Source: Spirosoma endbachense (GTDB lineage Bacteria; Bacteroidota; Bacteroidia; Cytophagales; Spirosomataceae). From it: DNA of 64,000 nucleotides. The notes under the pieces were generated by a model that was given only the letters and a program-made list of their open reading frames with translations, was not told where the DNA came from and made no database searches. The stretch is from positions 5,744,065-5,808,064 of the forward strand of contig NZ_CP045997.1 of assembly GCF_010233585.1 (NCBI RefSeq). Reading direction: 5' to 3'. This document shows positions 51,449 to 59,395 of the stretch, in pieces. The translations under genes were made by a program, and so were the position numbers. How positions within the stretch are numbered: the first letter of the stretch is position 1; every line of letters starts with the position of its first letter.

Positions 51449-52372
51449 ATGCAGCAGCTAACACTAGATGCCAAAACGATTGACATGCTTCGCAATATTC
51501 CGGATCTAATCCCGGTTTTCCGGGAATATTACGAAGATTGGTCTGTTCGGATATTTAACCGCGAGCAGTATGAATGCCGCAACTATCTTTCGCCAAATCG
51601 TCGGGATTTTTATAAGGTTTTGCTGATTACGGAAGGTGCAGGCGTTTTTACAATGGGGCAGAACACCTATTACATCGACGAGCCGACCATTTTGTATATT
51701 CACCCCAATGATATTATTTCCTGGAAAAACCTCTCCGAAAAAGTAGGTGGCTATTACTGTTTATTTAAGAAAGGATATATTCAGGATCATCCACAACTAA
51801 AAGCGACCATCGATAAATATGCGCTTTATACCAACAAGGAAAAAAGTGTTATTCGACTAACAGTGCAGGATGCTACGGCTCTGAATCAGTTTTTTGTTTT
51901 GATGCACCAGCAGGAACTATCAGGTAATTCGCTTTGGGAAGATGCCATTCAGGCTTATCTGCAACTGTTAATGATCGAGAGCATTCGGGTCGCCCAGTTT
52001 CCTAAGCCCGATACTGTTTCGGACGAATTCAGGCATATCCACGCGTTTTTTCATCTTTTGGAAGAGGAGACTGCTCATATCAATTATACGAATCCTATCC
52101 GACTAAAAACGGCTAAAGAATTTGCCAGTAATCTGGCTGTTCATCCGAACCATCTGAATGCCCTGCTTAAAAAACACACGGGTCAGAACGTGAGCACTCA
52201 TATCCGTAGTCGCTTGCTGGAAGAAGCCAAAGTATTGTTGTTACAAACAGACTGGACCTTGCAGGATATCGGCTTTAGCATTGGCTTTGCTGAGCAATCC
52301 AATTTCAACCTGTTCTTCAAAAAAAACACCGGAATTACCCCGGCTGAATTCAGGCGTAGTGCTCATCGCTGA
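51449..52372 (+). CDS. AraC-family transcriptional regulator
   Basis: A 307-residue regulator, ATG at 51449 (MQQLTLDAKTIDMLRNIP); the frame upstream to 51401 needs a TTG. The N-terminal cupin-like half (FYKVLLITEGAGVFTMGQNT, ILYIHPNDIISWKN) would bind an effector. The C-terminal 100 residues are two helix-turn-helices of the AraC type: LAVHPNHLNALLKKHTGQNV, then IGFSIGFAEQSNFNLFFKKN followed by GITPAEFRRS. Its targets and effector are unknown. It is followed by a MITE-like element at 52403. Confidence 0.94.
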   Translation: MQQLTLDAKTIDMLRNIPDLIPVFREYYEDWSVRIFNREQYECRNYLSPNRRDFYKVLLITEGAGVFTMGQNTYYIDEPTILYIHPNDIISWKNLSEKVGGYYCLFKKGYIQDHPQLKATIDKYALYTNKEKSVIRLTVQDATALNQFFVLMHQQELSGNSLWEDAIQAYLQLLMIESIRVAQFPKPDTVSDEFRHIHAFFHLLEEETAHINYTNPIRLKTAKEFASNLAVHPNHLNALLKKHTGQNVSTHIRSRLLEEAKVLLLQTDWTLQDIGFSIGFAEQSNFNLFFKKNTGITPAEFRRSAHR

Positions 52373-52402
52373 TTATCAGGGAGAAACATGCTTTTTCGTA
52401 CT

Positions 52403-52505
52403 AGTACTCGGCCAATTTAAACCTATACGGTTTTTGAAATCGTATAGGTTTGTAATCAATTACTTTCATGATTATTCTGTATAAAATAGAAATTGGAAGA
52501 GTACT
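52403..52505 (+). repeat. MITE-like palindromic element, copy R2
   Basis: A 103-base element built like R1. Ends AGTACTCGGCCAATTT (52403-52418) and AAATTGGAAGAGTACT (52490-52505); inner hairpin AAACCTATACGGTTT-TTG-AAATCGTATAGGTTT (52419-52451). Relative to R1, an A-T pair in the stem is replaced by C-G on both arms, and one G-C pair becomes G-T, so the pairing is kept. It lies between two regulator genes. Confidence 0.85.
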
Positions 52506-52516
52506 TGTAGGGATTC

Positions 52517-53095
52517 TCATAACCGAACCAATTTCAATAACTTACTGAACGTAGTAGGGTCTAACCCCAGGTAAGACGCCAGGTATTTTTGCGGAACAAG
52601 CTGCAATATGTGCGGACTCCGGGTCAGCAAAATCCGGAATTTTTCTTCTGCCGTGAACGTCGCCAATTCAATCTGGCGCTCCAGAAGCCCGGCTAAAACC
52701 TGGGCCGAAGCCAGTCGTACCCAGCGCTCAATACGAGGGTATTCGTCAAGAAGCTGGGTGAAGTCTGGATAAGAAATACGGAGTAACTGGCTGTTAGTCA
52801 GTGTTTCGAGATAATATCGTGAAGGCTGCTGGAGTTGAAATGAATCGACGACACCCGAGAAAGAACCTGTATAGGAAAAGACCAGCGTCGTTTCTTTCGT
52901 ATCCTCGCTCAGATAAAATGCCCGTTGCACACCATCCTGAACAAAATAGAGATAATGCTCAATGTCTCCGGCGCGGGTCAGTACGGTTTTACGCTTATAG
53001 CTAACCGGATGCCAGCAATTGGCGAAGGCATCCCACTCGTCATCGTTTAGAGGGTATGTTCGGAAAACTGTTTTTTTTAGGGCGTCTTTTTCCAA
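52517..53095 (-). CDS. Crp/Fnr-family (cyclic-nucleotide-binding domain) regulator
   Basis: A 192-residue protein with a cNMP-binding beta-roll: VSYKRKTVLTRAGDIEHYLY, TTLVFSYTGSFSGVVDSF and ETLTNSQLLRISYPDFTQLL. A dimerisation helix and a short helix-turn-helix (VPQKYLASYLGLDPTTFSKL) end it, as in many Bacteroidota Crp-like proteins. The effector-binding arginine of cAMP receptors is not evident, so the ligand may differ. The only possible start in frame is TTG at 53095; a stop codon lies five codons further upstream. It lies 11 bases from element R2. Confidence 0.9.
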   Translation of the reverse strand: MEKDALKKTVFRTYPLNDDEWDAFANCWHPVSYKRKTVLTRAGDIEHYLYFVQDGVQRAFYLSEDTKETTLVFSYTGSFSGVVDSFQLQQPSRYYLETLTNSQLLRISYPDFTQLLDEYPRIERWVRLASAQVLAGLLERQIELATFTAEEKFRILLTRSPHILQLVPQKYLASYLGLDPTTFSKLLKLVRL

Positions 53096-53121
53096 CGTTT
53101 CGGGAGGTTAGGAAATTGAAT

Positions 53122-53201
53122 TAGGCCTTTCGCCTGGAGCCGTGCCACGGTTATCACAAGTAGTATCAGTAACCGTGGCACGGCTCCAGGCGAAAGGCCT
53201 A
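53122..53201. repeat. Long perfect hairpin with GTGCCACGG core
   Basis: Two 32-base arms (53122-53153 and 53170-53201) are perfect complements around a 16-base loop. Both arms carry GTGCCACGGTT or its complement, which is also the core of the hairpin at 57949-58017. It lies in the divergent space between the Crp-like and YfhO-type genes, so a simple terminator role is unlikely. Confidence 0.85.
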
Positions 53202-53334
53202 TGAATATAAGAAAGGCCTGAAAAGTATCGGGTAATAAGCCCATTTTTTATTGTTACACGATGTATATACGCATACGGGTCGTGTGCAGACTGGCAAAAT
53301 AGTGCGGTCTTTCCGCCGTTTTGGTACAAAGCCT

Positions 53335-53342
53335 TATCTTTG
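53335..53342 (+). promoter_or_regulatory. -7 promoter element of YfhO-type gene
   Basis: TATCTTTG matches TAnnTTTG and lies 21 bases before the ATG at 53364. No TTTG is seen at the expected -33 distance, so support is partial. Confidence 0.5.
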
Positions 53343-53363
53343 GGCTACGTACTAGTTTACTTT

Positions 53364-55949
53364 ATGAACCAACCAACCCTATTTCAACGCCTTCGCCCAC
53401 ACCTGATCGCTGTGCTGGCTCTTTTGGTGCTGGCTATAATCTACTTCTCGCCAGTGCTGTCAGGCAAAACCTTATCGATGGGCGACGTTCAGCAAGCGTC
53501 TGCGTCGGCTCGCGAAATCCGTGAGATTACGAAAGAAACGGGCGAGAAACCCCTTTGGACCGATGCTGTTTTCAGCGGTATGCCGGGCTATATGATCGAT
53601 TACAATTACCCATACATTCTGATCTATAAAGCCGTGATGAGCGTTGTCAATGTGTTGCCAAATACGGCCAGCATTGTATTCATCGTCATGTTGAGCATGT
53701 ATATTCTGCTCGTTGTAATGGGCTGCAATGCATGGCTCTCTGCACTCGGCGCTGCTGCCTATGGCTTTGGTACGTTTGGTATCGTTAGTCTCGAAGCGGG
53801 ACACGTTTCCAAACTCTTTGCCATGGGTTACGGTGCGGGTATGCTGGCGGGTGTAATTCTGGCTTTACGCGGACGATACTGGGTTGGTGCCGCATTGATG
53901 GGGCTCTTCCTGAGCATGGAGTTTGGCGCGAACCACATCCAGATTACCTATTACCTGTTCATGACCATTGGGTTGTATGTACTCATTGAAGGAATTGCCC
54001 TGATTCGGGCAGGAAAGGGACGCCAGCTAGCCCTTGGGCTGGCAACTTTAGCCATAGCAGGTGGGCTGGCTGCGGGTAGTTTTGGAAAACGCTTACTCAT
54101 TCTCAATCAATACACGAAAGAAACAATTCGTGGCCAATCGGAACTGACGGCCAAAACAACGAATCCAGACGGCAAAACTCCCAGCAGCGAATCGAAAGGC
54201 GGTCTGGATAAAGACTATGCGTTTCTGTATAGCTATGGCAAGGCCGAGACATTGACACTACTCGTTCCGAATGTTTACGGTGGGGGATCGGCTGGCGGAT
54301 TGACAACGGATTCGGAATTTTATAAAGCGATGACGAGCCGGGGGGTCGACCCCGCTTCGGCTAAACAAATGGCCGAATTGGGCGCGCCAACCTACTGGGG
54401 CGATCAGCCAATATTAGGCGGACCGGCCTATGCAGGAGCCGCTCTGCTCTTTCTGTTTGCGCTGGGTATGTTCGTTATTCCGGGGGCAATTCGCTGGTGG
54501 CTGTTGAGTGCGGCTGCGCTGATGATAATGCTGGCCTGGGGTAAAAACCTCCTGTTTTTTAATGAATTGCTATTTGATAACCTGCCCTATCTGAACAAGT
54601 TCCGGGCTATGACAATGGCACTCTGTCTGGCACAGCTATTTCTGGCGGCCGGGGCAGTTTTGGGTATACAGACTATTGTAAATCAAAAACTGACACTGGC
54701 TCAACTGCGGCAGCCGCTCCTGATCAGTCTGGGGCTAACGGCTGGTGTGGCGCTTATTCTGGCTGTGCTGGGCGGTACATTCTTTACGTTCCAGAAACCC
54801 AATGACGTCGATATGCTATCCCGCTACTTTGGCGAAGCGGCTAAAGATTTTCAGGCAGCACTCATTAGCGACCGGCAGAGTATGTTGCGTTCTGATGCGT
54901 TCCGGTCGGTAATTCTGATCCTGTTGGCTGCCGGAACGTTATGGCTGTTTTTGACGAATAAAATCAAAGCCGTCGTATTTTATCCAATCCTGTCGGCAAT
55001 TGTCATATTCGATTTGTTTTCGGTCGATAAGCGATTCCTGAATAATGCTGATTTCGTACCAAAAGCTCAGGTCGCAACGATCTTTGAACCTACTTCAGCC
55101 GATCAGCAGATTCTTCAGGATAAATCCCTCGGTTTCCGGGTGATGGATCAAACCGAATCGTTCATGGAAAGCAACCGGGCTTCCTATTTTCACCGCTCGA
55201 TTGGTGGTTATAATACAACCCGTTTGCGTCGTTACAACGAGTTGATGACGTTCGCGCTCCAGCCTAATTTCCTGAATATCCTGAATATGCTGAATGCGAA
55301 GTACGTGATTCGGCCCGGAGAATCGAATCCAGCCAATCCGCAGCAGGCACCAGCCGGACCAATTGCTTTGCCAAACCCGAGTGTATTGGGAGCGGCCTGG
55401 TTTGTTAAAACAGTGCAGCAGGTTAACAATGCCGATGAGGAAATGGCCGTTATGCAAAAGCTCAGCACGCGCGATTCAGCCGTGGTCGATAAGCGATTTG
55501 CTCATGAACTCGGTAATCTGCCCGCCACGATGGATCATACTGGCAGCACGATTGAATTGACAAGTTACCGTCCCGATAAATTGATCTATCAGGCGAATGC
55601 CGTTCGCGATGGTTTGGTGGTGTTCTCGGAAGTGTATTATCGGGGCCATGAAGACTGGCAGGCGTTTATCGACGGTAAGCCAGCTCCCCATCTTCGGGCC
55701 AACTACGCCCTCCGTGCAATGCGTGTTCCGGCCGGAAAGCATACCATCGAATTCCGGTTTGAGCCTCCACTGGCCAAAACCGGTGATATGATCGACCTGA
55801 TTTGCAATGTGTTATTGATTGGGTTGATTGGATTCGTTGCTTTTAAGGAAGGGCGTACCCAGCGTACAGAGCCAGCATCTGCACCCGAACCTACTGTACC
55901 ACCCACTTCGGAACCTGTGAAACCTGCTTCGAAGGCGAAAACGCGATGA
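53364..55949 (+). CDS. YfhO-family membrane protein (probable glycosyltransferase)
   Basis: An 861-residue inner-membrane protein with about 11-13 hydrophobic helices in the first 550 residues, then a soluble C-terminal domain. The start at 53364 (MNQPTLFQRLRPHLIAVLAL) is preferred; the frame from a TTG at 53340 is read through the -7 element. Features of the YfhO family are FSGMPGYMIDYNYPY and FGTFGIVSLEAGHVSKLFAM in the first loops, and YRGHEDWQAFIDGKPAPHLR near the end. YfhO proteins are thought to be GT-C-type glycosyltransferases modifying cell-envelope glycans such as teichoic acids in Firmicutes; here the acceptor is unknown. It is a single gene with a strong terminator. Confidence 0.88.
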   Translation: MNQPTLFQRLRPHLIAVLALLVLAIIYFSPVLSGKTLSMGDVQQASASAREIREITKETGEKPLWTDAVFSGMPGYMIDYNYPYILIYKAVMSVVNVLPNTASIVFIVMLSMYILLVVMGCNAWLSALGAAAYGFGTFGIVSLEAGHVSKLFAMGYGAGMLAGVILALRGRYWVGAALMGLFLSMEFGANHIQITYYLFMTIGLYVLIEGIALIRAGKGRQLALGLATLAIAGGLAAGSFGKRLLILNQYTKETIRGQSELTAKTTNPDGKTPSSESKGGLDKDYAFLYSYGKAETLTLLVPNVYGGGSAGGLTTDSEFYKAMTSRGVDPASAKQMAELGAPTYWGDQPILGGPAYAGAALLFLFALGMFVIPGAIRWWLLSAAALMIMLAWGKNLLFFNELLFDNLPYLNKFRAMTMALCLAQLFLAAGAVLGIQTIVNQKLTLAQLRQPLLISLGLTAGVALILAVLGGTFFTFQKPNDVDMLSRYFGEAAKDFQAALISDRQSMLRSDAFRSVILILLAAGTLWLFLTNKIKAVVFYPILSAIVIFDLFSVDKRFLNNADFVPKAQVATIFEPTSADQQILQDKSLGFRVMDQTESFMESNRASYFHRSIGGYNTTRLRRYNELMTFALQPNFLNILNMLNAKYVIRPGESNPANPQQAPAGPIALPNPSVLGAAWFVKTVQQVNNADEEMAVMQKLSTRDSAVVDKRFAHELGNLPATMDHTGSTIELTSYRPDKLIYQANAVRDGLVVFSEVYYRGHEDWQAFIDGKPAPHLRANYALRAMRVPAGKHTIEFRFEPPLAKTGDMIDLICNVLLIGLIGFVAFKEGRTQRTEPASAPEPTVPPTSEPVKPASKAKTR

Positions 55950-55981
55950 TGCGTGTAACTGTCTGATTTTAAATTCCAGTA

Positions 55982-56041
55982 AAAAAATTGGTCGGTCTGA
56001 ATGATAGAAATCACGCTATCATTCAGACCGACCAATTTTTT
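55982..56041. terminator. Bidirectional intrinsic terminator
   Basis: Perfect 26-base arms (55982-56007 and 56016-56041) with an 8-base loop; the arms end in runs of A and T, so it works in both directions. It separates the convergent YfhO-type gene (ends 55949) and the THX gene (ends 56063). Confidence 0.9.
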
Positions 56042-56062
56042 GCTCTATTAGCGTACTACATA

Positions 56063-56185
56063 TTAAACCGTAGGCTCTGGCTCCACTTTGGGAGCAGCCG
56101 ACTTACCAGGTTTCCGAGGGCGGGTCATGCCGTAAGAGCCTCTTGCAATTTTTCCTTTGCGTGACTTTATATCGCCTTTTCCCAT
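56063..56185 (-). CDS. 30S ribosomal protein THX
   Basis: A 40-residue, strongly basic protein read from ATG 56185 to TAA 56063. It begins MGKGDIKSRKGKIARGSYGM and continues with TRPRKPGKSAAP, the pattern of Thx (bTHX), a small protein bound at the head of the 30S subunit and first known from Thermus. The tail PKVEPEPTV is acidic, as in other Bacteroidota copies. It is too short for usual gene-finding cut-offs. A bidirectional terminator lies 22 bases beyond its stop. Only the ribosomal role is inferred. Confidence 0.85.
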   Translation of the reverse strand: MGKGDIKSRKGKIARGSYGMTRPRKPGKSAAPKVEPEPTV

Positions 56186-56446
56186 AGCTCTAACTGGTTT
56201 AGTTTTATTTTTTCTTTGACGGGTAATAGTTAAAGATACGGCAATTTTTTGATCCTTACCAGTTAATCTACATACGCGTCAGGGTTTTGGCCCTACTTAC
56301 AACGGCTAATGCGACTAAAGCTATGGAAGTAGTAAATTTGGCAGGTGGCAAAAAACAGATATAGTTGGAGAAAAGAAGCGAGTTATTACAACGGGGAGCC
56401 TTCTAAATGAGTCACTACAATTGAACTCATAATCTTTACGCAGTGT

Positions 56447-56770
56447 ATGAAGCAAGTATTTTCTTTAGGATTTCTTCTGCTTGTATTTTTGAGTTGTGAT
56501 AAGAATACTGTAAAACCAGCTATAGTTGAGATGCAGATTGCCGACCATCAGCAGGACTGCATGGGTGTGTCGCCCCAAAAATGTTTACTCGTTAAAATAA
56601 ACAATGATACTAGCTGGCAACTCTTTTATGGGAATATTGAGGGTTTTGCGTATGAAGCTGGATTCGAATATAAACTGCTTGTCAAACGAGAGAAAATCGA
56701 CAATCCGCCCGCCGATTCCTCAGATCTTCGTTATAGTTTGGTCAAACTTGTTGAAAAAAATAGACAGTAA
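56447..56770 (+). CDS. DUF4377-type lipoprotein
   Basis: A 107-residue lipoprotein: signal MKQVFSLGFLLLVFLSC with lipobox Cys17. The mature part matches the DUF4377 pattern: a first strand VEMQIADHQQDC, GVSPQKCLLVKIN, WQLFYGNIEGFAYEAGFEYK and a last strand. The two Cys in QDCMGVSPQKCL may form a disulfide. The family occurs in envelope proteins of Bacteroidota and Gammaproteobacteria and has no known function. It is a single gene with no operon partner. Confidence 0.8.
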   Translation: MKQVFSLGFLLLVFLSCDKNTVKPAIVEMQIADHQQDCMGVSPQKCLLVKINNDTSWQLFYGNIEGFAYEAGFEYKLLVKREKIDNPPADSSDLRYSLVKLVEKNRQ

Positions 56771-56851
56771 CGCCCAGATTTTCAGGTGGATTCCATACCC
56801 GCTACCTGCGGGCATTCTGGTTGAAACCCAACTAAAAATCTGGAAGAGACA

Positions 56852-57844
56852 TTAGTTAAGTCGTCGTGCCTCAACGCCTTCTACCGTAATCTTAACTGGC
56901 TTAATAGCCCCTTTCTCATCAAAATAGAGCCGGTCAATACAGGTTTCGCGGTGATTACCATCGGTTTCCGTTAAGGGCCGGCGGTGATAAACAATATACC
57001 ATTCGTCGGTGCCGGGCACCTGAATGATCGAATGATGGCCAGCACCGGTGGCAACAGTCGGGTCTTGCTGAAGTATTTTTCCTACCCGCTCGAACGGGCC
57101 AAACGGCGAGTTGGACACCGCGTAGGCTACGGAGTAATTAGGACCTGTCCAGCCTCCTTCCGACCACATAAAATAATACTTGCCATTACGGACGAACATC
57201 GTAGGGCCTTCCACGTAATTTTTCGGCGTAATCTCCCGAAAGAGAGTGCCGTCAGAGAAAGGAAGAAAACCCGTAAAATCGTCTTTTAAACGAGCAATGT
57301 TGCAATGTCCCCAGCCGCCATACAGCATGTAATACTGGCCGTCTTTGTCTTTAAAGACAAACTGGTCGATCGGTTGGGCTCCATTACGGATCAGACCAAT
57401 GAGCGGTTTGCCCAGATAATCCTTGAATGGTCCGGCGGGATTGTCGGCAACGGCAACGCCAATGCCACCGATCTCTTTTTGCTCATCGTGAATATCGTTC
57501 GCACCAAAGAATAGAAAGTACTTCCCGCCCTTTTCAATGATGGCAGGAGCCCACATGGCGCGTTTTGCCCATTTTACGGCAGTTGAATCAAGAATCCGGC
57601 TATGCTTTGTCCAGGTTACCAGATCTGGCGATGAAAACGCGTCAAAAAATGTCTGTTGGTTGTAAGGTGCCGAATAAGTTGGATAAATCCAGTACTGGTT
57701 CTTGAAAATGACCCCTTCCGGATCGGCGTACCAGCCCGGAAAAACAGGATTCCCTGATTTCTTTACGGTTGATTTCTGAGCCTGTAAAGCGATAAAAGGG
57801 AAAGTGAATAAAGCGAGAAATAGAGCGTACCGACGTATAGACAT
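56852..57844 (-). CDS. Glycoside hydrolase family 43 protein
   Basis: A 330-residue secreted enzyme with the five-bladed propeller of GH43. ATG 57844 gives the signal MSIRRYALFLALFTFPFIA; the frame to 57883 adds a leader without merit. Catalytic positions fit: the general base Asp in FPGWYADPEGVIF, the pKa-modulating Asp in QPIDQFVFKDKDGQYYML, and the acid Glu in YVEGPTMFVRNGKYYFMW. GH43 enzymes cut arabinan, xylan side chains or galactan; the substrate is not clear. It lies alone, with no transporter beside it, so it is not an evident polysaccharide-utilisation locus. Confidence 0.92.
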   Translation of the reverse strand: MSIRRYALFLALFTFPFIALQAQKSTVKKSGNPVFPGWYADPEGVIFKNQYWIYPTYSAPYNQQTFFDAFSSPDLVTWTKHSRILDSTAVKWAKRAMWAPAIIEKGGKYFLFFGANDIHDEQKEIGGIGVAVADNPAGPFKDYLGKPLIGLIRNGAQPIDQFVFKDKDGQYYMLYGGWGHCNIARLKDDFTGFLPFSDGTLFREITPKNYVEGPTMFVRNGKYYFMWSEGGWTGPNYSVAYAVSNSPFGPFERVGKILQQDPTVATGAGHHSIIQVPGTDEWYIVYHRRPLTETDGNHRETCIDRLYFDEKGAIKPVKITVEGVEARRLN

Positions 57845-57948
57845 ACAAAGAGTAATTAAGGAACAAGAGAAATGGGAGGACAAAAGTAAACCGAATTCGG
57901 AATTACCAGTTGAATTGGCAGGGAGGTTTTAGTATGGTGTTAGGCATG

Positions 57949-58017
57949 GAAGGAGGAATCAAGGAAGGGCGTGCCACGGTTCAAAACCGTGGCACGCCCT
58001 TCCTTGATTCCTCCTTC
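57949..58017. repeat. Perfect 33-base hairpin with 3-base loop
   Basis: Arms 57949-57981 and 57985-58017 are perfect complements around CAA, followed by no T run. It shares the core GTGCCACGGTT with 53122-53201. It lies 18 bases past the end of dprA, so it could stop that transcript, but its length and repeat core favour an insertion element. Confidence 0.88.
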
Positions 58018-58035
58018 ACTAATAAGACAAACTGG

Positions 58036-59166
58036 TTAAATGTAAATCACAGCGTACTTCTTGCCGGGAAGTGATCGAACAAATCCACGAAACTCAAGAC
58101 TGAGGAGCAAAGACGCCAGTCGGCCCATCGGAATCTGGCTTTTCCAGCTTAGGTCGTCGATGTGTAAGTCATTAACCTGACGCAGCAGGGCAATAATCTG
58201 ACTTTCTTCTTCCGTAATGTCCACGGGCAAAGCAGGTGCAGGTGCCGAGGTTGCCCGTAATCCAGTAGACGAGGGTGGATTGTCAGGCCGGTCCCAGTTA
58301 AGCGCTTCAATAATGTCTTTCGGACTGGTATAAATCTGCGCTTTATTTTCGCGAATGAGTTTATTACAACCCGCCGAAAACGTCTGATTCAACTGGCCGG
58401 GTACGGCAAATACCTCACGATGGTAGTTGTTGGCATATTCGGCCGTTATTAATGCCCCGCCTTTCGCGGCTGCCTCTACCACCACAATGGCATCACTCAG
58501 ACCGGCAATGATGCGGTTCCGCGCTGGAAACAGGTGGGCATCTGGTTTTGTCCCTGGTTGACTTTCGGTCAGCAATCCGCCCAAAATCTGCATATCCTGC
58601 GCCGTTTTCTGATGTACATTCGGGTAGATAATGTCCAGACCGCTGGCCATCACCCCAATGGTCGGTAAGCTGTTGGCCAGACTGGCACGATGGGCAGCAA
58701 TGTCGATGCCGTAGGCCAGCCCACTAATGACGTTAGCGCCATAAGGGGCAACCGCTTCAATGATTTCATTGGTGATGCGCCGGCCGTATTCGGTAGCCTG
58801 CCGCGTGCCTACCAGACCAATTGTTCGGGGAGCGTTTAGATTTCCTGATCCTTGAAAATACAGAAGAGCCGGGGCATCATACAGGGTTTTGAGCCGTGTC
58901 GGGTAGTCTTTATCGGTATAGAACAGTATTGTTGCTCCCAACTTTTCAACACGTTTCATAACCTGTTCGGCTTCTTCCAGAATACCCGGCTTGAGAATAG
59001 CACGAGCCGTGACTTCGCCAATGCCCGGAACTTTCATCAGGCGAGCCAACGGAGACCGAAACACCTCGGTAGCTGAACCACAGTAACTAACCAGTTGTCG
59101 AATAAGAATGCTGCCAACCCCCGGAACGAGGGTGAGGGCTAATTGGGATTGAGTATCGGTGGGCAC
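58036..59166 (-). CDS. dprA: DNA-processing protein A
   Basis: A 376-residue protein that loads RecA onto incoming single-stranded DNA in natural transformation. It has a helix-hairpin-helix N-terminus (LARLMKVPGIGEVTARAIL), the Rossmann-like core with GLVGTRQATEYGRRIT, VISGLAYGIDIAAHRASL, SDAIVVVEAAAKGGALITAE and FAVPGQLNQTFSAGCN, and a C-terminal winged helix (EESQIIALLRQVNDLHIDDL). The start is GTG at 59166. The length is close to the family's usual. It is followed by the hairpin at 57949. Confidence 0.95.
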   Translation of the reverse strand: MPTDTQSQLALTLVPGVGSILIRQLVSYCGSATEVFRSPLARLMKVPGIGEVTARAILKPGILEEAEQVMKRVEKLGATILFYTDKDYPTRLKTLYDAPALLYFQGSGNLNAPRTIGLVGTRQATEYGRRITNEIIEAVAPYGANVISGLAYGIDIAAHRASLANSLPTIGVMASGLDIIYPNVHQKTAQDMQILGGLLTESQPGTKPDAHLFPARNRIIAGLSDAIVVVEAAAKGGALITAEYANNYHREVFAVPGQLNQTFSAGCNKLIRENKAQIYTSPKDIIEALNWDRPDNPPSSTGLRATSAPAPALPVDITEEESQIIALLRQVNDLHIDDLSWKSQIPMGRLASLLLSLEFRGFVRSLPGKKYAVIYI

Positions 59167-59395
59167 GAATGATAAAAAGCTGAATTTGTATACGGGAATT
59201 GACTCAGTGATGACTTCTACAAGCTTACGGATTTCTGGCGTTAAAAACCAGTTTAACCGAAAAACAGGCTTTCTTCAACGAATAAGTCTTTAATGTCTTT
59301 TTAATGATAGCATTCTCATAACATTGACTTCATCTTCGGGTAACGTGCAGACGGTTACTTTGTAGCTGAGAATTTATCCGTTCAATTATCTGCTC

